The notes under the pieces: model-generated | The model's database searches: none | The model's input: the letters and a program-made list of their open reading frames with translations, nothing else | Told to the model about the DNA's origin: nothing | Assembly (NCBI GenBank): GCA_903921605.1 | Contig: CAIXQV010000412.1 | Coordinates: forward strand, 1-19,370 | Length of the DNA stretch: 19,370 bases | Direction: 5' to 3' | Source: an uncultured Planctomycetaceae bacterium | Lineage (GTDB): Bacteria > Planctomycetota > Planctomycetia > Planctomycetales > Planctomycetaceae | Part shown: positions 15,901 to 19,370 of the stretch, piece by piece | Numbering within the stretch: the first letter of the stretch is position 1 | Layout of the letters: each line of letters opens with the position of its first letter | Program-made: the position numbers and the translations under genes

Positions 15901-18433
15901 CGTGAATCAGGTTCTGGAGAATGCCGTCTCGGGAACTCTGACGGGTATTACAGCTCACGCCACCGATCCGGACGGAACAGACACGATCACTTACTCGTTA
16001 GACAACAATGCTGGCGGACGATTCCAGGTTGATTCCGTAAGTGGTGTTGTCAGTGTTGCCGATGGCACGCTGCTGGATTGTGAACTGGCGGCTTCGCATT
16101 CGATTATCATTCGAGCAACGTCGACAGACAGCTCGTTCTCGACTCAAACATTTATCGTAAACCTTGGTGATGTCGATGAATTCGACGTCTCAGCGATTAC
16201 TGACTCGAACGTCAGCGTCGATGGCGTCAATGAAAATTCAGCCAACGGCACGATCGTGGGCATTACGGCCAACGCCTTCGACAGTGACGTTTCCAGCAAT
16301 ACCATCACTTGGTCGTTGGATGACAATGCCGGCGGTCGATTCCAGATCGATGCCAGTACAGGAATCGTGACTGTCGCCAACGGAGCATTGCTCGACTTCG
16401 AAACCTCCGCAAATCACACAATTATCGTTCGAGCCACTTCAGCGGATAGATCTGCGAGCACTCAGACATTCCTGATTTCGCTGCTGGATACGAACGATGC
16501 TCCGCCAGTGATCACTCCCGGTCAGCAGTTCAACGTCTCTGAACTGGCTGGCGTTGGGACAGTCTTCGGCACAGTCGCAGCGGTCGATCCGGACGGAGTT
16601 GGAACACTTCAGGACTGGACGATTTTTTCCGGTAACACGGATGGCATCTTTGCGATCAATCCAACGACAGGTGCTTTGCGAATCACCAACAGCGCTATGT
16701 TGAATTTCGAAACGACGGCGACGTATACCCTGACATTGTCAGTGGGTGACGGCACCGCCACGTCGCTGCCACAGACTGTTCTTATTCGCATCATGGACGG
16801 GAACGAAGCTCCTGTTTCGATTGTACCAACTCCTCTGTCGATTGATGAAAATACAGCAGCCGGAACAATCGTGGGCTCAGTTTCAGCCTCAGATGTCGAT
16901 GCCGGCGATGTGCTCTCGTATGCCATCATGGGAAGTATCACCGCTTCACCGTTTGCGATTGATGCAGCAACCGGAGTTATTCGAGTTGCTGATTCATCGT
17001 TGCTGGATTTTGAAGCTCGCCAGTCGATCACTTTGCAGATTCAGGTCACAGACGTCGGCGGTTTGACAGCAACAACGTCAGTGGTCATTTCTCTGAATGA
17101 CGTGAATGAAACCCCGTCTCTGATCAATCTCGCAGGTGGTACGGTTCAGGAGAATCGCGGTGCCGGAACATTCGTCGGGCAACTCAGCGCTGTTGATCCT
17201 GATGCCGGAGAAGTTCTGACCTGGGAACTTGTTGATGATGCCAACGGGACATTCGTGGTCAACTCCTTAACAGGCCGTATCGATGTAGCAGCTGGAGCAG
17301 TTCTGAATTTTGAACAGATGGCTACGTACCGTATCGCTGTCGATGTCACCGACAGCGGGGGCCTGACGCATCAGCAGACCTTCACCATTCGTCTTCTTGA
17401 TGTCAATGATGCTCCGATTGCGGCGAGCGATCTGATTCCCGGGATCCAGTTGACCTGGATTGAAGTCCTGACGCCCGGATTACTCCTGAACGACTTCGAT
17501 GAAGACGGAGATGCATTACAGGCCGTGCTGGTATCGACGACAGCCAATGGCGTTCTGGTTCTGCGAGCAGACGGTTCTCTACTTTACTCTCCAAACGGTG
17601 TTTTCTCCGGCATCGACACGTTCGTCTATTACGTGACTGACGGTTTCGCAAACAGCGCACCGGTAACGGTGACAATCAACGTGGCTGCTGCTGTGGGTGG
17701 TTCGTCTGGTGGTAGTTCTGGAAGTTCAGGAGAAACCAGCGATTCGACATCAGGCGCTTCAGGCGGCGATACCACGACTGACTCTACGGATTCGAGTGCA
17801 GATGGTGGGGACGAGATCACTGTCGTAACGACGACTCAGTTTTTCGCGGCACCAGCAGTACCCGCGGATCGCTCCGACAAAGCGGCAACACCAACGGCTC
17901 CCGTCGCTGAGCCAATTACAGAAAGCGGTCCTTCAGCGTCCAATAACGAAAACGTCGCGATTACCGGCGAACTCATCGCGTCAGTCTTTGTGAGCGACTT
18001 CTTTGTGAATACTCGCAGCGAACGCATTAAGTCGGTAACCAGCGAATTCGCTCAGGCGGCTGTCTTTGGCGGTATGATGATGGATACCGGTGTGCACAAT
18101 GCGCTGGTATCTCTCAATCTCTTTACGATTGATCGACTGATTCAGCGAGTTGACGAACCGACAATTTCGGAACGCGAGGAGTTGGCTGGCAAGGTTGCTG
18201 TTGGCAGTGCCGCCGTTGTCACAACCTCGTTATCTGTGGGTTATGTGATCTGGATTCTTCGCGGCGGCTCACTGCTGACAACATTTATGTCAGCCTTGCC
18301 AGCGTGGCAGGCCTTTGACCCTCTGCCGGTCCTGCAATCATTCCACAAGGCGACAGAGGAGGATGATGACACGTTGCTGTCCATCGCAACTCGCAAAACG
18401 GTTGATAGCCTGAAGAAAATACGCAAGAGCTGA
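6956..18433 (+). CDS. Giant multidomain cadherin-like surface protein
   Basis: The product is 3825 residues from a TTG; the true N-terminus may be the leader ORF at 6765. Approximate modules are: two DUF4347 copies (79-225 and 232-385); DUF2341 (405-530, beginning WYNANWNYR); LamG-like concanavalin fold (535-760); a cadherin-like domain (766-874); a VCBS/Ig-like domain (875-974); further Ig/cadherin-like domains (975-1550, one interrupted at 1373-1530); a CSPG-type repeat (1552-1668); a cadherin-like domain (1669-1777); a CSLREA-like segment (SLREA at 1813-1817) with a beta-helix of NxIxGN and IGG turns (1778-2305); cadherin-like domains (2306-3490), including five repeats of 105-106 residues; and a final VCBS-like domain with DEDGDAL. 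A Ser/Gly/Thr/Asp linker (about 3580-3621) leads to a C-terminal module with one predicted membrane segment (3747-3767), then RGG and PAW...DPLPVL. Many DxDxD-type calcium motifs are present. I find only two Cys (335, 3042). It is probably exported, anchored at the C-terminus and involved in adhesion or matrix. No LPXTG or PEP-CTERM signal is seen. Confidence 0.85.
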   Translation: MTSALVSIGDGATIQTDQGGLTDQQFLDLVADTLLPGPSLSPGAQGGDSPTVDDPATVDDAATNTQNSIVSLTQDSKTELVFVDTGIADYEAIVNDIRSSARQTRAVQVVLLDATQDGLKQISLYMSGVTQTVDTVHFITQGTDRALTLGSTWIDVNSLASNQNEFEQWRDVLSPDADLVFYGSDLQDSVDGQRLLTELSSLTRSHVSVSGNPSDFSDPDLSTASNALNARNVILVDRNLDDSDLLIDAARSGSVVFAYDGTSESALSVLDRVAQWAQQNQTEIQSLSILSHGTSGGFELGNQWITTSSLISTADDWKQISQYFVEDADIYILGCNVGAEIRQGQQLVDQLAILTRTDVFASSDITGVGGDWLLELGSAGNPAPENAVLANVFNVDQLKSANVSLAWYNANWNYRQTVTINESMVTGTSNLSNFAVLVSVTDPGLKTTANGGNVGQADGGDFVFTSSDGTTKLDYQIESYDATTGTLLAWVEVPTLSHNVNTSLYLYYGNAAAANQWNAAGTWETNYKGVWHLGSDYLDSTATRNDGTNSGSTNFATAKIGSGDNFDGISDYVSTTSSEAKTADDFTISLWFNADATDYAHHLIWQGETGGNGFGDPGFGGHPEMNISLGSVNTAGTTFSNNLSFFLGRDAADSNAINISTAFTDTAGWHHVVVIVSNMSTSPTATMYLDGSSLGTDTGTTTETSRTSWNTDMRFGRPGAAERYYDGGLDEVRLATTTRTADWVLTEYNNQNNPGTYVTLTSEEGAPLITSNGGGATASVSVSENSTAVTTVTAADPGAPPQTLVYSISGGMDAAKFTIDSGTGLLTFGSAPDYESPTDSGANNVYEVIVQVSDGTLTDAQFIAVTVTNVNENPIAVADSYSGFYQGDTSASGAPGVLINDSDPDGDVLTVSLVSGPAYATTFTLNADGSFTYLHDGSENFSDSFVYSVSDGLGGTATATVSIVITPVNDDPVLIDGGTESLSEGGTTTPFLGVGTVTDPDSPDFDGGELLATITSGIESGDVLALANVGGVTTSGTDVLVGGITVGTVFGGAAGVPLTITFNSDATLARVQSVYESVALTSNVDVPVLGIRTISVTLTDGDGGTSNTATGIVDFDTAINDTPVVTPSAPLIVLEDTSGVISLFVTDPDAGSGSLKVTLNLSNASGTITLGSTTGLSFSIGDGTLDTSMSFTGTLTDLNNALASITYAPTTGFNGADALQYAIDDQGNSGSGGAQTANGNVSLTVDSENDAPALSGANNLTAIDEDNVFNNGTLISDLITGHVTDPDPGTSYGIAVTAVNNSNGAWQYTIDNGSNWLSFGGVSASTARLLTADAMTRVRFVPNANYNGTINNGITFAAWDGTSGVAGSTANIAPTTYQDQFNTNSYSNNNGTGNWTGSWVETDNNGGGASNGLIRINSGVLEVKSDRNNDNVYREVDLSSATSASVSFSYQNSIGGGAGDVVRFQVSSNGGASYTDLATFDSGTNTGSGDLSFDIASYISSNTRVRMIVTSTDQTRMVAFDNIQIAATSLTGGTTAFSTATASSSLIVNSVNDEQVFVAGPGQNFAEGSTGDVVTTDTLLTTDVDNSNNELVYTLSILPAQGVLKLNGITLGSGDTFTQTQVNAGQLTYDHDGTEGATDSFSFSVDDGLGTDTGVLVNFQINGINDNSPVITSNGAGPATGISVSENSTAVTIVQATDTDLPAETITYSIVSDVDSPDAARFVIDSATGVLKFTANPDFESPTDSNGDNVYVVKVQASDGTNTDTQLISVTVTDVTSLFEVTTISDLDDSGLGASYTIEQLHAAGGGADGKISLREAIVAANSTVGLDTITFSIAGSGPHSISLASALPEITQAIVIDGWSEPDFADTPVIQLDGSAAPAGADGLWISSGGSTVRGLIISGFNDRGISLTGGGGNTIVGNWIGVNADGTTANGNGNGIFISSTGNLIGGTTTATRNVISGNTVGNIAISGASAVSNVISGNYIGTSADGMASIASAGNGITLSGGAIGNQVGGTGAAGNVIAGFGNIGIELTFGSHGNAIQGNLLGVNTTASGVLTSGAVGITLNGVSNTLIGGTAADEGNTFGGFANTAIWILGGGTSISVQGNFFGTDATQTASYANGAAIDIWNATSSTIGGTVAGAGNIIAHSTGSAIKVLSPSTGISILGNSLYSNSGIGIDLTADGVTVNDADDSDTGANRLSNFPVITMAARSGATVRVEGTLQAEASTAYRIEIFVNSIGQEHSSGYGAGQRYLGFVTVTTDAAGSASFSTDITAAVLVGETVSATATDAAGNTSEFGANRAIVMPVPVIDLDADDSSGETGADFIASFVEDGSPVNVVDADAIAFDTDTSNLNKLTVTITNLIDGSNEILTADTSGTSLNASYAGGVLTITGTASESDYQQVLRTITYDNTSQNADNTTRILTITVEDGVFASNTATSRIQILTSNDAPTIQVNALTIAEGGTVILTAADLLSTDAEQSAAQLTYTISGVSGGQFELVAIAGIAITSFTQADINSGAVRFVHDGNEAAPSYDVTVSDGLLSNGPQSVLVTFTGVNDSPVMNSATFSVVENSTLGTTVGFATSTDSDAGDTRNYSILSGNISGAFGINAGSGEIVVLNSAALDYETITSFSLTIQVSDAAGASSTAIITINVTNVSDNSVSALSDTDATNEIIAENSTNGANVGITALATDADAADSISYSLTDDAGGRFAIDSVTGVVTVANGAALDYETGTSHNITVRATSTDGSFSTRTFLIQLTDVNESGVSAISDMNASANTVAENSSNATTVGYTAFAADPDSTDTIFYTLDDNAGGRFAIDTFTGIVTVANGLLLDREAAAAHTIIVRATSTDGSIAVLSVDISLIDVNEFAISTPADLDAAANTVAELSLQGTLTGITVSASDADATTNAIAYTLDDNAGGRFQIDSVTGVITVGATAIDYEAATSYSVTARASSADGSSRTLLITINVTDVNESGASAVTDTNAAVNQVLENAVSGTLTGITAHATDPDGTDTITYSLDNNAGGRFQVDSVSGVVSVADGTLLDCELAASHSIIIRATSTDSSFSTQTFIVNLGDVDEFDVSAITDSNVSVDGVNENSANGTIVGITANAFDSDVSSNTITWSLDDNAGGRFQIDASTGIVTVANGALLDFETSANHTIIVRATSADRSASTQTFLISLLDTNDAPPVITPGQQFNVSELAGVGTVFGTVAAVDPDGVGTLQDWTIFSGNTDGIFAINPTTGALRITNSAMLNFETTATYTLTLSVGDGTATSLPQTVLIRIMDGNEAPVSIVPTPLSIDENTAAGTIVGSVSASDVDAGDVLSYAIMGSITASPFAIDAATGVIRVADSSLLDFEARQSITLQIQVTDVGGLTATTSVVISLNDVNETPSLINLAGGTVQENRGAGTFVGQLSAVDPDAGEVLTWELVDDANGTFVVNSLTGRIDVAAGAVLNFEQMATYRIAVDVTDSGGLTHQQTFTIRLLDVNDAPIAASDLIPGIQLTWIEVLTPGLLLNDFDEDGDALQAVLVSTTANGVLVLRADGSLLYSPNGVFSGIDTFVYYVTDGFANSAPVTVTINVAAAVGGSSGGSSGSSGETSDSTSGASGGDTTTDSTDSSADGGDEITVVTTTQFFAAPAVPADRSDKAATPTAPVAEPITESGPSASNNENVAITGELIASVFVSDFFVNTRSERIKSVTSEFAQAAVFGGMMMDTGVHNALVSLNLFTIDRLIQRVDEPTISEREELAGKVAVGSAAVVTTSLSVGYVIWILRGGSLLTTFMSALPAWQAFDPLPVLQSFHKATEEDDDTLLSIATRKTVDSLKKIRKS
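7191..8110 (+). other. Tandem DUF4347 modules within the giant protein
   Basis: Two homologous modules lie head to tail. The second has LSHGTSGG with H292 and LGCNVG with C335, then the family's closing GGDWLLELG. The first aligns column by column but reads ITQGTDR (Q141) and YGSDLQ (S184), so both conserved residues are replaced while the 43-residue spacing is identical. The first copy also lacks the GGDW ending. Copy one therefore looks like a degenerate duplicate. Confidence 0.75.
11072..11545 (+). other. Beta-sandwich-like module inserted in an Ig-like domain
   Basis: Residues 1373-1530 (from PTTYQDQF to AFDNIQIAATS) interrupt a domain whose two halves, WDGTSGVAGSTANI before and TGGTTAFSTATASSSLIV after, are normally contiguous in this repeat family. 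The insert is Asn/Ser/Gly-rich, has alternating hydrophobic strands and ends FDNIQI, a common close of jelly-roll or carbohydrate-binding-like modules. I do not recognise a specific family. Confidence 0.55.
12287..13870 (+). other. CSLREA-like segment and parallel beta-helix in the giant protein
   Basis: Residues 1778-2305 start with a CSLREA-type entry (KISLREAIVAANS; the Cys of the name is absent here). Many short turns follow with recurring NVISGN, GNYIG, GNLLG, GNFFG and IGGT phrases, typical of right-handed parallel beta-helices (PbH1). An Ig-like cap with SATATDAAGNTSEF closes it. Such helices in other proteins bind or cleave polysaccharides; no catalytic residues can be assigned here. 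Confidence 0.75.
14921..16498 (+). repeat. Five tandem 105-106-residue cadherin-like repeats
   Basis: The units are 14921-15235, 15236-15550, 15551-15865, 15866-16180 and 16181-16498: four of 315 bp and a last of 318 bp. Each has an AENS-type start, a DxD motif, DDNAGGRFxID at about positions 46-56, TGVVTVANG, LDYE, an RATSTDGS phrase and a closing (T/I)DVNE. Protein similarity is high, but the DNA has diverged, so the duplications are not recent. Confidence 0.85.
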
Positions 18434-18816
18434 GCAGTATCAGCCGCCGGGCGTTACAGCGTGTTGGTTCCATCCCAACCCGCGATTCCGCCCCGAATGG
18501 GGCAACCACAACTCAGCCTGGGGCAACGCCCCAGGAAAACGTTTTACGTCGAATCCAAAGCCCCAACGGGGCGGCACAAATTCATGATAGACGCACGATT
18601 GAGATCATAAACACCATTTGTTCCGCCCTTTCAGGGCTCAATCATTCGCGTGCATCTCATTCCCCGGGGCGTTGCCCCGGGCTGACATGTTAATGGCCCG
18701 TTGGGCCGAATTACAAAAAGACCAAAGCTCACGCACTGTTGTTGTTCACCCGGCCGATGAGTAGCCTACGGGCTCGCATTGTCACGCATTGATGCTCAAC
18801 AGGCTGATGAAACTCC
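18434..18816. other. Intergenic region with palindrome array
   Basis: No gene is seen in these 383 bp. The left part repeats the 14-mer TCCATCCCAACCCG at 18469-18482 that also occurs at 6252-6265. The centre (18487-18710) is an inverted pair of palindrome units. The right 100 bp before the sigma factor show no clear promoter or strong Shine-Dalgarno. There is no T-tailed terminator after the giant gene; the palindromes may stop transcription instead. Confidence 0.6.
18487..18710. repeat. Two inverted copies of a three-palindrome unit (REP/BIME-like)
   Basis: Left copy: GCCCC-GAAT-GGGGC (18490-18503), CCTGGGGC-AAC-GCCCCAGG (18517-18535) and GCCCC-AAC-GGGGC (18560-18572). Right copy, reversed: GCCCT-TTC-AGGGC (18625-18637), CCCGGGGC-GTT-GCCCCGGG (18663-18681) and GGCCC-GTT-GGGCC (18695-18707). 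Reading the right copy in reverse complement gives the same order of palindromes, the same TCAGCC lead into the central hairpin, and the same GGCACAAAT/GGAACAAAT tail. The two copies meet near 18582-18609, where ATGAT and ATCAT also face each other. The perfect palindrome AAAACGTTTT sits at 18536-18545. Confidence 0.8.
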
Positions 18817-19370
18817 ATGGCTACTGAAGACGATAATCTGATTCGCAGGATTCGCACCGGTGATCAGAATGCTCTGGCAGAACTGATGGAGCGATATCGC
18901 GGACAGTTGCTGGCCACCGCTTCTCGCAAGATGAGTGATCTGCTGAAACGCAGCGTCGAACCAGATGATGTTGTGCAGGAAGCGGTTACCTATTGCCTGA
19001 AAACTTTCACAGAGATCGACTGCAAAGCTCTGGATCCGATGCCGTGGGTTCATCAAGTGCTCGAACGCAAGATCGTGGATGCTCATCGCCATCATGCGGC
19101 TCAAAAGCGAGCAGCCGACAAAGGCGTGCCGCTCAGTGGAGCAACGGACTCCAGCCCCGGCCTGATTGATCTGCTCATCGCCAGCATCACCTCCGCCAGC
19201 CAGGCGTTTGCTCGCAATCGTCGCGAAGAACGATTGATGATCGCCATGCAGCAACTCACACAGGAACAACAGGACGCCCTGCGTATGCGTTATGTGGAGA
19301 ATCTGCCGTCCAAAGAAATCGCCGACAAGCTCGGCAAATCCGACGGCGCGATTCGAGTCATGCTGACTCG
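18817..19370 (+). CDS. ECF-type RNA polymerase sigma factor, incomplete at right edge
   Basis: The open frame gives 184 complete codons and runs off the right end. Residues 1 to about 75 form sigma region 2: LIRRIRTGDQNALAELMERY, then EPDDVVQEAVTYCLKTF, which corresponds to the core-binding and -10 recognition helices. Residues 136 to the edge form region 4 (LTQEQQDALRMRYVENL, then SKEIADKLGKSDGAIRVMLTR), the -35 helix-turn-helix. There is no region 3 or 1.1, so it is an extracytoplasmic-function type. The segment between (about 90-135) is polar and longer than in minimal ECF factors. No anti-sigma gene is visible, although one could follow off the edge. The first ATG of the frame begins with MATEDDNLIRRI, typical for the family; the Shine-Dalgarno is weak. 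It lies 383 bp after the giant gene and reads in the same direction. The target regulon cannot be told. Confidence 0.88.
   Translation, partial: MATEDDNLIRRIRTGDQNALAELMERYRGQLLATASRKMSDLLKRSVEPDDVVQEAVTYCLKTFTEIDCKALDPMPWVHQVLERKIVDAHRHHAAQKRAADKGVPLSGATDSSPGLIDLLIASITSASQAFARNRREERLMIAMQQLTQEQQDALRMRYVENLPSKEIADKLGKSDGAIRVMLT

Noticed and set aside
18487..18710. CRISPR array
   Set aside because: The repeats are short palindromes of differing sequence in inverted order, with no regular direct repeat and spacer pattern and no cas genes.
18796..19269. Minus-strand open frame of 157 codons over the sigma factor
   Set aside because: The opposite strand encodes clear sigma regions 2 and 4; the minus frame is a shadow.

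Overview
The window looks like a chromosomal segment of a member of the Planctomycetota, probably the Planctomycetaceae and relatives. The signs are a Cys-rich YTV-repeat cell-wall protein, a giant DUF4347/cadherin-type surface protein preceded by an LEPR-XLL-like leader, intergenic clusters of short GC-rich palindromes, and moderate GC content. I cannot name the genus. There are no rRNA or tRNA genes, CRISPR arrays, transposases or prophage genes.

Layout. Positions 1-1230 (minus) are most of an asparagine-synthase-like amidotransferase whose 3' end lies off the left edge. It is divergent from the YTV protein (1725-3032, plus), with about 490 bp of non-coding DNA between. A bidirectional hairpin terminator (3058-3092) separates the YTV gene from a convergent beta-class DNA methyltransferase (3178-4146, minus). 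That gene is in turn divergent from a UbiD-family prenyl-FMN decarboxylase (4356-6203, plus). A 561 bp spacer with a palindrome cluster and an 8-bp inverted repeat leads to a short leader ORF (6765-6959) carrying the motif RLEERILFSAS. The leader overlaps, in a different frame, a giant gene (6956-18433, 3825 codons) that fills about 60 % of the window. After it come 383 bp containing two inverted copies of a three-palindrome unit, then an ECF-type sigma factor (18817 to the right edge, incomplete).

Giant protein, in order: two tandem DUF4347 modules, DUF2341 plus LamG, cadherin-like and VCBS/Ig-like modules (one interrupted by an inserted beta-sandwich-like module), a CSPG-type repeat, a CSLREA-like segment with a right-handed beta-helix, more cadherin-like modules including five consecutive repeats of 105-106 residues, a Ser/Gly-rich linker, and a C-terminal membrane-anchoring module. 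It is almost cysteine-free. This suggests a secreted or surface-exposed adhesion or matrix protein.

How the genes fit together. The surface theme (YTV wall protein and giant adhesin-like protein) is clear. The methyltransferase, UbiD enzyme and asparagine-synthase homologue look like independent single-gene units. The sigma factor could regulate something nearby, but the sequence alone does not show it. The points most worth follow-up are the frame break between leader and giant body, the tandem DUF4347 pair in which one copy keeps a His/Cys pair and the other has both replaced at identical spacing, the exact 16-residue register of the YTV protein, and the large inverted palindrome array.
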